Assembly (NCBI RefSeq): GCF_007981265.1
Contig: NZ_CP034366.1
Location: 1-64,000, forward strand
DNA length: 64,000 nt
Origin: Pantoea sp. CCBC3-3-1
GTDB taxonomy: Bacteria > Pseudomonadota > Gammaproteobacteria > Enterobacterales > Enterobacteriaceae
Reading direction: 5' to 3'
Part shown: piece by piece, positions 16,983 to 26,477 of the stretch
Layout of the letters: each line of letters opens with the position of its first letter
How positions within the stretch are numbered: the first letter of the stretch is position 1
Translations under genes and position numbers: made by a program
The notes under the pieces: model-generated
What the model was told of the DNA's origin: nothing
Databases searched by the model: none
The model's input: only the letters and a program-made list of their open reading frames with translations

Positions 16983-17579
16983 ATGGCCATCACAGATCTG
17001 ATTACCTCTGCGACCAAAACTATCGCCAGCGCCCTTCCCTCTTTCATGATGGCTACCGGGCTGGGAGAGGTTCAGGCAGGTAAGCTCACCGCTATGGCGC
17101 TTAACAAAATCCTCTTTGCCCAGGGCTGGATGTTCGCCGTTGAAGTAGATGGTTTCTCAGGCATTGAGTTTTTTGTTAAGGACATCACTTACGGCACTTA
17201 CACGATTGAGACTGAATCGAAACGCATCGGCGCCAATGAGTACAACATCCCCGTAGCCCGCACCGGCCAGCCTTTATCAATGATGGTTCGCGATTCCAAT
17301 ATGGGGATCGTTCACAGTTGGTTCGAAAAGTGCGTGGCCAATGTTATCAACGACGACGGCACTATTAACCTGCCGGCGGCCTATGTCATGAACGTTCGCA
17401 TTTATCGTCTGGAGGCGACTGGCGTGCCGGTGCTGGAAACGGAATTGCAGGTAATCCCGACGCAGTGCGGCGAGATCACCCGCTCTAAAGACCAGGTAAC
17501 GGAATTTGAGACCTTCCCACTGTCATTCGTGCAGTGGAAGACATTCGGTGAATCCTCCACCTCTATTTTATCGGTGTAA
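16983..17579 (+). CDS. Second tail tube-like protein, possible tube initiator
   Basis: A 198-residue protein with T4 gp19/gp54-like order: a hydrophobic beta-rich core (WMFAVEVDGFSGIEFFVKDI), a TIETESKRIG loop, a central helix (VHSWFEKCVANVI) and a C-terminal strand run (ELQVIPTQCGEITRS, FPLSFVQWKTF). It lies immediately before the tail-chaperone gene. Given the tube candidate at 14861, it may be the baseplate-proximal tube initiator, or the true tube. Family assignment is moderate. Confidence 0.55.
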   Translation: MAITDLITSATKTIASALPSFMMATGLGEVQAGKLTAMALNKILFAQGWMFAVEVDGFSGIEFFVKDITYGTYTIETESKRIGANEYNIPVARTGQPLSMMVRDSNMGIVHSWFEKCVANVINDDGTINLPAAYVMNVRIYRLEATGVPVLETELQVIPTQCGEITRSKDQVTEFETFPLSFVQWKTFGESSTSILSV

Positions 17580-17581
17580 CC

Positions 17582-18454
17582 ATGCTAATTCCCTTTTTCC
17601 CTTTGCCATCTCGTCCGGAGACTACAGTTCAGTTCAACGCCCCATCCGTCGACATGGCCATGTATTTCTGCAAGTCCCAGGAGTCCACTGAGGAACGTGA
17701 CACGACTGAATATCTGAACATGCTGCAGGTTAAGGAAAGCTTCAGCGATGCCCGTGACTGGACAGCCAATGACCGTAGAACGGCCCTTTGGTGGGTTTTC
17801 ATTAACTCTCGCGCTGATTCGGTGATCGACTTCTCTTATACCTGCCAGCATTGCGGTGAAGAGCACTGGATCAATCAGGATATGCATGAACTCGTGGGCG
17901 ATCTGGAGGTGCTGGCCGGCGCGGCAGACATGACCATTGAAGCCACCGTTCAGGGCAAAGTGAATACTTGGCTTTTAAAGCCGCTGGATGGCCACGCAAT
18001 GGAGCGACTGGAGCGTATGCGCCAGTTGTTACCATCTACAAGCCGCAAGCAGGAGTATCTGACAGCTCTCACCGAGCTTCGTCTGTGGGAATTCGTGTAC
18101 CAGGCACATCTGTTTTATGACTTGGAGCCTGATTATGACAAGTCGGCCCAGTACCGCTACGAGCTTATCAAGCAAATGGACGTCGGAACAGAGTTTGCTC
18201 ACCTTGCCGCGAGTGTTCGTATGATGCAGCAGAATCTGCGTCACGGACTTAACGTCATCCTGGATAAAGGCGAGTCCTGCCTGTTACTGCCACCGCATGA
18301 GTGCCCATCAGAGGCGCTTAAGGAGCCAGCAGAGCGCCCAACTACGCGCCTGCTGGTTCCCTTTCGGAATTCACAGTTCCTTCCAGATATTGGGACTGGA
18401 TCGCTTGCAAACCTTAGTCAACAACTTGGCCTTGTATGGCCCTCAACCACATAG
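17582..18454 (+). CDS. Baseplate/tail assembly chaperone-like protein with a zinc site
   Basis: A 290-residue soluble protein with a CxxC zinc-type site (YTCQHCGEEH, near residue 90), then helical segments (LRLWEFVYQAHLFYDLEPDYDKS). It resembles T4 gp26/gp51-type baseplate hub assembly proteins, which carry an N-terminal zinc knuckle and precede the tape-measure gene. A second frame stays open across its last 50 codons and runs on to 18536, the arrangement of a G/GT-type frameshifted chaperone pair. The tape-measure gene begins 88 bases after the stop. Confidence 0.55.
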   Translation: MLIPFFPLPSRPETTVQFNAPSVDMAMYFCKSQESTEERDTTEYLNMLQVKESFSDARDWTANDRRTALWWVFINSRADSVIDFSYTCQHCGEEHWINQDMHELVGDLEVLAGAADMTIEATVQGKVNTWLLKPLDGHAMERLERMRQLLPSTSRKQEYLTALTELRLWEFVYQAHLFYDLEPDYDKSAQYRYELIKQMDVGTEFAHLAASVRMMQQNLRHGLNVILDKGESCLLLPPHECPSEALKEPAERPTTRLLVPFRNSQFLPDIGTGSLANLSQQLGLVWPSTT

Positions 18455-18536
18455 TGAGATTTTGCAGATGACTATTGACGATGCTCTCACGATGGCACAG
18501 GCGCTCCATGACAAAAACACACCCAAAAAAAGGTAA
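18297..18536 (+). CDS. Out-of-frame extension of the tail chaperone (possible frameshift product)
   Basis: This frame overlaps the end of the 290-residue gene for about 158 bases and ends six bases before the tape-measure start. It reads (residues 33-79) LDRLQTLVNNLALYGPQPHSEI then a helical MTIDDALTMAQALHDKNTPKKR. No convincing ribosome site was seen for an independent start, so it would be made by a +1 or -2 ribosomal shift from the upstream frame, as phage Mu does with a -2 shift. The slip site was not identified. Confidence 0.4.
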   Translation: MSAHQRRLRSQQSAQLRACWFPFGIHSSFQILGLDRLQTLVNNLALYGPQPHSEILQMTIDDALTMAQALHDKNTPKKR

Positions 18537-18542
18537 GTCCTG

Positions 18543-21500
18543 ATGGCTGACGATGACAAGAAGCAAGCCCTTGGCTTTGCCGAGGTAATCAGATCTGTGG
18601 ACAGCGCCAGTTCGAATGAGCTGGCCGCATTAAGCCGGATTGAAAAAAAACTCACCTCCGGCAGCCTTAAATCTGTTTCACAAATATCAGCTGAGCAGGA
18701 GCCTCAAACCTCTCCACGCTCAGTCCGTCTTGCTGGTGAGCGAAAAAAAGAGCTCAGCAATGAAAGAAGGAGAACAATCAAAAGATTGTCAAATGACGGT
18801 AATAAAACAATCAAGAACCCTTCAAATAATGATAAAGCAAAAATTCAACTAAAAGGGGATAAATCAGCATTAATTAGAAAATCAAATGACGGTAATTTAA
18901 CGGTAAATATCAAAGAGGATGTTCAAAAGAACAATCAGCAATCAAATAGCATTAATTCATCAATCAAAAGAAAGTCATACAACAACCAGACGACTAACAA
19001 AAACTCATCTCGTGATGCTGCACTTGCAGCATTGAAATCACCATCACGACCTAAAAGCCAACATAACCCTGAAGGCAGAATAAGCAGCCGTGATGAAAAT
19101 GGCAGATTTACTTCTCGCGAAAAAGTCCGCCAGGACAACGCTGAACGTAAGGAATCACAGCACGAACGCGAGCGTGAAGCAGAAAACAAAAAAAGAGACA
19201 GCGTGTTCACGCGAATCGGGAAAATGCTCTCAGACAGCAGCGACCCGCTGGATGCTGATGGGACAAACGCTGCAGGTATGGCTGCTGGTGGTTCGTTTTG
19301 GAAAGCAGGGCATGAAGTTTACACGATGGGGAAAAATACCATCGGTGGCGGCGTGTCGAGCGTCAAAAAGATGGGGGAATTCTTAGGTGGTGATAAGGAA
19401 GAGAAGGATAAAAATGAAGGTACCGGAAGCGCCAAGAAACCAGGCTTCATGCGCCGCATGTTTTCACGTAACGGGAATAATAAACGCAATTCAGCCACCG
19501 TAATCGCAGCGCAGGCCCAGCATGAACAAAAGCGGGCAATTGAGGAGCAAATCAAGGCCACCAGGGAAGGCGATAAGATCATTGCTGATAAGCTTGATGA
19601 GCTAATCAAAGAGCACGGCGGCAAGAAAAGCAACGGTATGTGGGGGCTGCTGGGCACCGCCGCATTGGGCAAATTCGGTAAAAAAATTGCCTCCAGCATT
19701 CTGGCTGGACTAGGGGCGCGAAAGCTTGCGGAACGCCTCCGCGGTGGAGTGCAGAAACCAAGGGGCCGAATCCTTGGCGATGATTGCGGCTGCGATGTGC
19801 CGCGTGCGGGTAGTCCTGATGGGAAAAAGCGAAAACCAACGCGTAAGGAGCGCAACAAAGCGATCCGCAGGGCCGGCAAAAAGGGACTGCTAAAGCGCAT
19901 TGGCAAGAAAACCATCATTGCTGGCGGGGGTGCTGCCGCTGTAGGGGACGCTACAGAAGTTGTATCAAGCGATGAGGGAAAGCCTGTAATAAAAGCCTCC
20001 GAAAAAGGTGTAAGCAAAGAGGCGGAAAGCGCCGTCGCGAAAGTTGGTGCAAAAGGGACCGAGGAGGTAACTACAAAAGGTGCTGAGAAGGTCGGAGTGA
20101 AAGTCGCCACTAAAGCAGCGCTGGGGGCGTCGCTGCGGGCCATTCCTGTAATCGGTCAGGTGATCGGCGGGAGTATTGACGCCTTAATGGGCTGGCGGGA
20201 CAAGGAAGGGCAGGCGTCCGCTTTCAATCTTGACGAGAGCCAGAAAGCAACAAGGCGACAGAAAGCTGAGTATGCCACGGCTAATGTACTGGATATGGGC
20301 GGTCTGGTATCAGGCGGATCCCGGCTCTTATCGGCTGGCGCATCAAAGCTGGGCTTCAACAATGTAGCGAAATCACTGGATTTCACCACTGACGATATCG
20401 CCAAAGGAATCGACAGCAAGGTATCTAACGCTAAACAGGCTGTAGGCAGTGCGGTGAGTTTCCTGGGGCTGACAAAGTCAAAAGATAGCGAAACGGCAAA
20501 AGCTACTGAGAAGAGTGGCGACAGCGTTGTAGTGGCTGTCAAAGATGGCACCAAGTCCACAATGGACAAACTGGAAGAACTGTTTTCAAGTGCATCTAAA
20601 TCAGTGGCAAGTGCAGCTGGCAATGTTGCGGATTCAGGTAAGCGGCTTTACGCCCGCATTACTGAACCGAGCACAGATGCGGTGGCCTCCGATCTCAATA
20701 TCGGGGGCAGCAACAGCAATAACCGCAACTTTCGAAATAACAATTTCGGCAATCTGCAATATGTTGGCCAGAAGGGCGCACGTCTTGAAAACGCTAACGC
20801 AAAAGGGGAACGCCGTTTCGCGCGCTTTGACACACCCGAAGAAGGGTTTCGGGCGTTGGGTGATCAGCTGATGAGCTACTACAACGGCACGTCCAAAGCC
20901 GTTGGGTACCAGAAGCTGCAGAGCGTTGGCCAGATTATCCCTAAATTTGCTCCCGAAAGCGAAAACAATACCAAGGCATACATGGCCACGCTGTCAAAAC
21001 AGCTTGGTGTGGGCGTCAACGATAAGCTAAACCTGCAGGATCCGGCTGTAATGACTAAGGTCATGCGCGCTATCAGCACTGTGGAAGGCGGCAACCCAAC
21101 CGTAACGGACGCTTTTATCCAGAAAGGACTGGGCAAGTATCAACAAGGCGACGGCGGTAAGGGGCAGTGGGTCGGACAGTTTAACGATTCCACGTTGGCG
21201 ATCGTTAACCAGAAGCGGCAGAAGCTGGGCCTGACATCGGTTGATTCCAGCGCGCAATTCTCCGGTATTGCGACGCAAAGCGGCAAACCTGTTGCGCCGG
21301 ATCAGCCCGCGCCAGTCAAAGCTTCCGCGTCGGCTTCCAGGACTACTCAAAACGGCATCTCATATCGGGCTGCAACACTGCCTTTTGGTAGCAGTACATC
21401 CTTGGGCGAGAAGTTAGCCAACGCTGAAGGCCTACGCCATCAAATAGGCCGCACAGGTGCAACAACGGCCTCAGCTGATGGCCCGATATCTCATGCACCG

Positions 21501-21905
21501 CGCACGCCTTCAGAAGGCATTAGTTTTGCCAATGCAAAACTTCCTATAGGGCAATCAACCTCCTTGGGTAACAAAGTGTCCAGCGCCGAAGGTCTGAGGC
21601 ATCAGACCTCTGTGGCCACGCCAACGATGGCCATCCCCTCAAAGCTGCCCGCAGTAACGGATATGGCTGGAAGTCATGTTCAGCCTGCAGTGCGCGTGAC
21701 CAGTGAACAGACATTCCCGAAAGAGGTGAAGGCACAGTTCGACAAAATGATTAAGGCACTGGAGGAAATCAAAGGAAACACTAAAGACACCGCAGACAAG
21801 AACGGTGATGCATCACCGAAGGCAAACTCTCCGCAGCCCGCGCCGCGAAGTTCCAGCCCTCTGGCAATCAACGATCCGTTGATGACCAGCGTTGCTAATG
21901 ACTGA
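18543..21905 (+). CDS. Tape-measure protein with a peptidoglycan-hydrolase-like domain
   Basis: A 1120-residue protein. Residues 1-230 are Lys/Ser/Asn-rich and probably disordered; coiled coil and small hydrophobic helices follow (about 300-560), as in tape measures that span the tail lumen. Around residues 720-890 is a muramidase-like domain (NFRNNNFGNLQYVGQ, RFARFDTPEEGFRALGDQL, YQKLQSVGQIIPKFAP), seen in tail proteins that open the cell wall. The C-terminal region has a duplicated segment (SSTSLGEKLANAEGLRHQ / QSTSLGNKVSSAEGLRHQ, about 955-1025). Position downstream of the tube and chaperone fits P1 gene 6-type tail-length function. Confidence 0.65.
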   Translation: MADDDKKQALGFAEVIRSVDSASSNELAALSRIEKKLTSGSLKSVSQISAEQEPQTSPRSVRLAGERKKELSNERRRTIKRLSNDGNKTIKNPSNNDKAKIQLKGDKSALIRKSNDGNLTVNIKEDVQKNNQQSNSINSSIKRKSYNNQTTNKNSSRDAALAALKSPSRPKSQHNPEGRISSRDENGRFTSREKVRQDNAERKESQHEREREAENKKRDSVFTRIGKMLSDSSDPLDADGTNAAGMAAGGSFWKAGHEVYTMGKNTIGGGVSSVKKMGEFLGGDKEEKDKNEGTGSAKKPGFMRRMFSRNGNNKRNSATVIAAQAQHEQKRAIEEQIKATREGDKIIADKLDELIKEHGGKKSNGMWGLLGTAALGKFGKKIASSILAGLGARKLAERLRGGVQKPRGRILGDDCGCDVPRAGSPDGKKRKPTRKERNKAIRRAGKKGLLKRIGKKTIIAGGGAAAVGDATEVVSSDEGKPVIKASEKGVSKEAESAVAKVGAKGTEEVTTKGAEKVGVKVATKAALGASLRAIPVIGQVIGGSIDALMGWRDKEGQASAFNLDESQKATRRQKAEYATANVLDMGGLVSGGSRLLSAGASKLGFNNVAKSLDFTTDDIAKGIDSKVSNAKQAVGSAVSFLGLTKSKDSETAKATEKSGDSVVVAVKDGTKSTMDKLEELFSSASKSVASAAGNVADSGKRLYARITEPSTDAVASDLNIGGSNSNNRNFRNNNFGNLQYVGQKGARLENANAKGERRFARFDTPEEGFRALGDQLMSYYNGTSKAVGYQKLQSVGQIIPKFAPESENNTKAYMATLSKQLGVGVNDKLNLQDPAVMTKVMRAISTVEGGNPTVTDAFIQKGLGKYQQGDGGKGQWVGQFNDSTLAIVNQKRQKLGLTSVDSSAQFSGIATQSGKPVAPDQPAPVKASASASRTTQNGISYRAATLPFGSSTSLGEKLANAEGLRHQIGRTGATTASADGPISHAPRTPSEGISFANAKLPIGQSTSLGNKVSSAEGLRHQTSVATPTMAIPSKLPAVTDMAGSHVQPAVRVTSEQTFPKEVKAQFDKMIKALEEIKGNTKDTADKNGDASPKANSPQPAPRSSSPLAINDPLMTSVAND

Positions 21906-21913
21906 GACGAAAC

Positions 21914-22258
21914 ATGAAAGAAATTGATTACCTGATGACCCTTGGCACTAACGGCCTCAAAGAGTACAGCAGTGAATTGGAATCCAAAGGGGCAATGTTG
22001 CGCGAATGGCTGGATACGCCGGTAGGCAGCATTTACGGCCTTCCTGGCTGGGGGAATATCTTGGGGCAGTTTAAGCATGAGCCCACGGAGCAAGCACATG
22101 TCCAGGTATCAATAGAAAGCCGCCTGCTACAAAAGCTGTCCGAAGATCTGCCTGAGCTGAAAATTACCGGGATCGATTATTCAGAAAGAGAGATCGATTT
22201 CGCTCAGCTCACGATAAAGCTGCCGGAAGGTACAATTAATGAAGAGGTTAAAAAGTAA
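21914..22258 (+). CDS. gp25-like baseplate wedge protein
   Basis: A 114-residue protein with the gp25/gpW pattern: LDTPVGSIYGLPGWGN near residue 35, a helical run (VQVSIESRLLQKLSEDLPELKITGIDY) and a beta-rich end (REIDFAQLTIKLPEG). gp25 family proteins clip the sheath to the baseplate. The stop and the next ATG overlap in TAATG, coupling it to the gpJ-like gene. Confidence 0.75.
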   Translation: MKEIDYLMTLGTNGLKEYSSELESKGAMLREWLDTPVGSIYGLPGWGNILGQFKHEPTEQAHVQVSIESRLLQKLSEDLPELKITGIDYSEREIDFAQLTIKLPEGTINEEVKK

Positions 22259-23682
22259 TGGCAATCCTGAGCCTGTCCGAAATCAGAACCAAATTTAACG
22301 CGCTTCTTGCTGCTAACAGCTACTGGTCTCAGTTTGCCGGTTCGCAGTTCATTACCATGCTGGTGACGTTCATCGGCCAGATGGTTTACCGGTGCCAGCA
22401 GTATGCCGACAGCGCACTTGCTGAGGGGTTTATCTCAACAGCGACAAAGCGCGCGAGCATCCTGGCGGCAGCTGAAGACCGCGCTTATGTGGGCTCCCGT
22501 GTGACGCCTTCAACCGGTGAGGCAATCATCACTAATACGACGAACGAGAAGCTGTCAGTGCCGCAATACACGTCACTGCTTTCTGATGACCAGTATCCCT
22601 ATCTGACTGATGACGTCGTAACTGTAGCGGCGAACAGCACTGCTACCGTCGGTATCAGTCAAATGGAGATCGTGGAAGTCACAATGACCGTGGGAACGGC
22701 CACTGAGTTCCTTGAGATCATGCTTTCCCGTGCTCTTACGGACGTTTGCTACAAAATCGATGTGCTGGTGACATTTGACGGGGTAACCACTACCTGGACC
22801 AAAAGCAACATGTTCCGACTGGCAACTAACACCAGTACGGTGTACGTGGAGTTTTATAAGCCTACAGAACAGCTGGGCGTGCGTTTCGGCGATGGTACCA
22901 TTGGTATGATCCCGCCGACAGGCTCCACTATCACCCTCAAAGTTTGGTGCAGCAGCGGCGACGTCACGCTACTGGCAGACCAGACGCTCACCCCATCAGA
23001 TGACTCCGCGCCGCTGGCGGATTCAATGATCATTAAATCAGATACCTCAATCACCGGTGGCGCCGACAATGAGTCGACTGAAACCACGCGTAACCGTGCC
23101 CAGTATTTTCTTTCGTATGACAACCAGGTGGTATGGGCTGAAGACTACACGTTTTACCTTAAGCAGAACGTCCCAGCGACAACTTGGCTGACAGCATGGG
23201 GTGAAGGGGAGCAGGAGATCATTGATGGGGCTAAGAAATTATCCAATATCAACAAGATTTTCATTTGTGGCTGGTACCCGAACAAGACCCAGGAGGAATT
23301 GAAGGCGCTATTCCTTTCCGCCCTGGAATCAGTACCTAACCCGCTGAATAAAAGTTACTCCATCGTGACGGCCAATGAGCTGCCTTTCACGCTGACGCTC
23401 ACAGGCGAGATTTCAGCGAGCCAGACAACGTCTGTCGTTGAGGCTGATCTCAAGGCCGATCTCAAGGCCCGATTCGGTAAAGATTCATCATACTTTGACC
23501 CTAAAGGCACTGGTGATTACCAGCTGATTAAGGTGAAAGATATTTGGTCATTCATTGACGGGCTGAGCTACTTTGAAGACTTCAAGCTGACTTACAGCGG
23601 CATGGAAGAATCGAATGGCTACAACGATTTTGTTTACCTCGATGTGGACGGTTCAACGTTTAACATCAGCTATTTCGAATAA
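22258..23682 (+). CDS. Baseplate J-like protein (gp6-type wedge)
   Basis: A 474-residue protein with the baseplate J-family opening: ADSALAEGFISTATKRASILAAAEDRAYVG, then GEAIITNTT and a long beta-rich middle (YVEFYKPTEQLGVRFGDGTIGMIP). A conserved GGADNESTETTRNRAQ loop near residue 270 is typical of gpJ. It forms the wedge ring around the hub. It is preceded by the gp25-like gene and followed by a gpI-like gene, the canonical W-J-I order. Confidence 0.82.
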   Translation: MAILSLSEIRTKFNALLAANSYWSQFAGSQFITMLVTFIGQMVYRCQQYADSALAEGFISTATKRASILAAAEDRAYVGSRVTPSTGEAIITNTTNEKLSVPQYTSLLSDDQYPYLTDDVVTVAANSTATVGISQMEIVEVTMTVGTATEFLEIMLSRALTDVCYKIDVLVTFDGVTTTWTKSNMFRLATNTSTVYVEFYKPTEQLGVRFGDGTIGMIPPTGSTITLKVWCSSGDVTLLADQTLTPSDDSAPLADSMIIKSDTSITGGADNESTETTRNRAQYFLSYDNQVVWAEDYTFYLKQNVPATTWLTAWGEGEQEIIDGAKKLSNINKIFICGWYPNKTQEELKALFLSALESVPNPLNKSYSIVTANELPFTLTLTGEISASQTTSVVEADLKADLKARFGKDSSYFDPKGTGDYQLIKVKDIWSFIDGLSYFEDFKLTYSGMEESNGYNDFVYLDVDGSTFNISYFE

Positions 23683-23692
23683 GGGGTAAAAA

Positions 23693-24802
23693 GTGACCTT
23701 ATCTAATGGCTGGTTCAAAAGTCGCCTAACCCCTTCAAAGCAGAATTCAGTGATGCAGGCCGGGCTGGCCGACATCATGCAAAACCTGTTTACCGCAGTG
23801 GTTGAGCCGTATCTAACCCGAATTACTAACCGTAAGTCGTTTTTCACTATGGATAATGACGATCTGGATACGCGCATTGAAGAAATGGGGCAGTTCTTCA
23901 CTATTCGTTCAAGTGATGCCTCCAGTAAGCCCATGCTACTGCAGCAACGCCTTGATGAAATCCACTTCAAAGGTACTTCGCGACCAATTACCCAAACGTT
24001 TTATCGCGAGTTTAACGGGATTCCAATCACCTGGGAGCCACTTTATGCGCCAGTAGACACCACGACTTACCCGTATGGATCTCGCTTGATCGCAGAAAAC
24101 AACCTTACAGCGGTCGGCGATGCCTTTGGTGAGCTTTTCCTAACCTCGCGAGGCGTTATCAGCATCCCTCTAACGGATTTAATGAAGCTCATTGAGTCCG
24201 AAACAGGCAATGACATCAAAACCTCCTCACAGCTCACCGAGGAGGCTCTGACGAAGTTTAAACAGGTGGTTGAGCCGTTGCTGCCACTGCATATCGTTTT
24301 TGATGGCATGCAGCTGATGGCCACGTTCACTATCCAGGAGCATGCCGACACTACTTCACTGATCTCAGTGGCCAGCGTCGGTACCTATACGGGCAGGGAA
24401 AATGCCGACGTGGCTAGGCTGGTTTCCATCGCCAGCGAACAGGCACCTACCTTTGCCGCTCCAGCGCCAGCAGAGGTTCGCGGGCTGATGCGCCATGACG
24501 ACATCCTCAATGATGGGGCGGTTCTCGACCAGTTCTATTACCCGGATTTCAACGACAAAGTGGACGTTTATCACGCCTTCAACGATGCCACAGATAAATC
24601 CAGCGTAGAGGGCACTGAGGCAGATGTTAGTTTCGGTAAGATCGCCTCTGAACAAGCGGATAGCGTGAGCGTTGAGACGGTTCAGTACGGCATTACCAGC
24701 ACTGCCACACCGGCAGGTGATTCCGGCTCTGCCTTTCTGACCCGATTCGATAACACCCCGCACGACACGTCAGTTGACTACGAGGACGATACGACATCAT
24801 GA
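23693..24802 (+). CDS. Baseplate wedge protein, gpI-like position
   Basis: A 369-residue protein following the J-like gene. The N-terminal 100 residues are helical (SVMQAGLADIMQNLFTAVVEPYLTRI) and the middle carries LTEEALTKFKQVVEPLLPLHIVFDGMQ, the type of segment by which gpI proteins bind the fibre. The C-terminal third is a low-complexity repeat with TTSLISVASVGTYTGRENADVARLVSIASEQ, likely an adaptor to the fibre. It overlaps the next gene by four bases. Confidence 0.6.
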   Translation: MTLSNGWFKSRLTPSKQNSVMQAGLADIMQNLFTAVVEPYLTRITNRKSFFTMDNDDLDTRIEEMGQFFTIRSSDASSKPMLLQQRLDEIHFKGTSRPITQTFYREFNGIPITWEPLYAPVDTTTYPYGSRLIAENNLTAVGDAFGELFLTSRGVISIPLTDLMKLIESETGNDIKTSSQLTEEALTKFKQVVEPLLPLHIVFDGMQLMATFTIQEHADTTSLISVASVGTYTGRENADVARLVSIASEQAPTFAAPAPAEVRGLMRHDDILNDGAVLDQFYYPDFNDKVDVYHAFNDATDKSSVEGTEADVSFGKIASEQADSVSVETVQYGITSTATPAGDSGSAFLTRFDNTPHDTSVDYEDDTTS

Positions 24803-25236
24803 CGAATACCGTTTCCACCAGTCTTTCGAAGACGCAGCTACTGGATTACTACTACCAGCGGCGTGCTGAATCGTCGATCGGGATGGGTGATCGCTTTGAG
24901 CTGAAGAGCGCAGTATTCGGCTCTTCCTCACTGGTCACCCAAAACAGCTCCGGCACATATGACATAGCCGACATCCCGACGAAGTTTGCCCTATCCGATC
25001 TGACCACGCAGTTTGCTACGTCTGATCTGACACTCTCCTACGCCGACGGCGTTATTACCCTCCGCGCTGAGCTGGACTCGTCCGGCCTGGACGCAAACAC
25101 CTCTTATCCGTTCAACACGCTGGTGGTTACAGATACTGCGGGCCTTGCCTGCATGGTCCTCTGCGTACAGGAGGATTCGCTGTATCAGGGGAAAACGTTT
25201 GTAGCCGTTTCTAACATCAACACAACGGTGGCCTAA
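24799..25236 (+). CDS. Unknown small tail protein, fibre-linked
   Basis: A 145-residue beta-rich protein between the gpI-like gene and the tail fibre, overlapping both neighbours by one to four bases. It begins TNTVSTSLSKTQLLDYYYQRRAESSIGMGDRFELKSAVFG, a pattern seen in short fibre-proximal proteins that bear an N-terminal adaptor. Probably connects baseplate and fibre. No enzyme motif. Confidence 0.5.
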   Translation: MTNTVSTSLSKTQLLDYYYQRRAESSIGMGDRFELKSAVFGSSSLVTQNSSGTYDIADIPTKFALSDLTTQFATSDLTLSYADGVITLRAELDSSGLDANTSYPFNTLVVTDTAGLACMVLCVQEDSLYQGKTFVAVSNINTTVA

Positions 25237-26477
25237 TGACTGAAGCAGTTGTAGTTACAGCCAAGTCGTTTCCTGCACCGGAAACGCTGGCGCTGATTAC
25301 GGACGTGCAGTATCGCGAGCCATACAGCTCCGCTGCCATAAACCGAAAATTGCGCGGCATTCTCACTGCTGGGATTTACCAAGGTTTTATCCCGGAAGTA
25401 GGGGAGGGGCTAAACCTCGTTATCGCGTCCGGCACCGAGGGCGGCACCGTATCTTTTGATATCGACGCCTATTATCAGCTGACCGCTCGACAACAGGCTG
25501 ACGTCACGATAGCAATGACTGCTGGCACAACGACTGTGGTTGTCCTGGAAGCTTCTTACTCAATCGGGCAAGAGACTTACCAGGTCAACTCCAGCTCTTC
25601 CGTTTCGGCCGCGCAAATTAAGCTGCTGGTTAGCGGTACCGCCTTGAGTCAGAATCAAGTTGAGCTATGCACTGTTACCGTTCCGGCCGGCACAACGCAG
25701 CTGACTGCTGACATGATCAATACTTCAAATCGTGTTGCTGTGGCGCTCGGCGTTTCACTGGGAAGTGATACGGACAGTGATAGCGAACAAGTAGCAGCGA
25801 ACCTTTTAGGTCTTAAAAAAACCCTGAATGCAGCAAAAGAGGAAACTGAGACCCAACTTGCAGAGCACATCGGAGCAGAAAATCCGCATTCGCAATATCT
25901 GCAGATTGCGAATGCATTGTCAGAGATCAAAGACGCGGGTCTGGTAGCTAAAGCGCTTACTGCATTGGGTCTGGGTGATGGTTCCGCCGTACCAGTTGGC
26001 GTACCGATGCCTTACCCGGCAGCAACTGCTCCGGATGGATGGTTAAAGTGTAATGGGGCATCATTCAGCGCCACGACTTATCCGCTACTGGCAAAAGTGT
26101 ATCCATCGCTGAAGCTACCCGACCTACGCGGCGAGTTTATTCGAGGCTGGGATGATGGGCGCGGGGCTGATTCCGCGCGGGTAATTTTATCCAGCCAATA
26201 CGCAACAGCTGTTCGCACCGGAGCAATAGACTATTTTGGCGTTGACTCTACGACTACAAATGCAACGGTCGGTACGTCGTTTTCTGATGCTGACTCAACA
26301 ACCACTTCGTATCCGACTAACGCGAAAGCGCCGAACGGGGGCACCTTTAGCAGTGTTCTTACCGATAACAGTATGTCAGGTACGCAGTTACCAACAGGAT
26401 TTACTAATCCGTACGGGTTGTGGATCACCATGCGCCCGCGAAATATTGCCTTTAACTACATTATAAGAGCAGCATAA
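25236..26477 (+). CDS. Tail fibre protein with tail collar domain
   Basis: A 413-residue protein. The N-terminal part attaches to the baseplate, a central helix (DSEQVAANLLGLKKTLNAAKEETETQLAEH) forms a trimer stem, and residues about 245-320 are a phage tail collar domain (PAATAPDGWLKCNGASFSATTYPLLAKVYP, LKLPDLRGEFIRGWDDGRG). The C-terminal end (GLWITMRPRNIAFNYIIRA) is the conserved tip. This is the host-recognition fibre; the next gene is its assembly partner. No invertible fibre segment or recombinase gene was seen in the window, unlike P1. Confidence 0.85.
   Translation: MTEAVVVTAKSFPAPETLALITDVQYREPYSSAAINRKLRGILTAGIYQGFIPEVGEGLNLVIASGTEGGTVSFDIDAYYQLTARQQADVTIAMTAGTTTVVVLEASYSIGQETYQVNSSSSVSAAQIKLLVSGTALSQNQVELCTVTVPAGTTQLTADMINTSNRVAVALGVSLGSDTDSDSEQVAANLLGLKKTLNAAKEETETQLAEHIGAENPHSQYLQIANALSEIKDAGLVAKALTALGLGDGSAVPVGVPMPYPAATAPDGWLKCNGASFSATTYPLLAKVYPSLKLPDLRGEFIRGWDDGRGADSARVILSSQYATAVRTGAIDYFGVDSTTTNATVGTSFSDADSTTTSYPTNAKAPNGGTFSSVLTDNSMSGTQLPTGFTNPYGLWITMRPRNIAFNYIIRAA

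Noticed and set aside
26368..26382. Promoter-like CAGTATGTCAGG in the tail fibre gene
   Set aside because: It lacks the TTAG and TATNNT parts of the element and lies in a well-supported reading frame.
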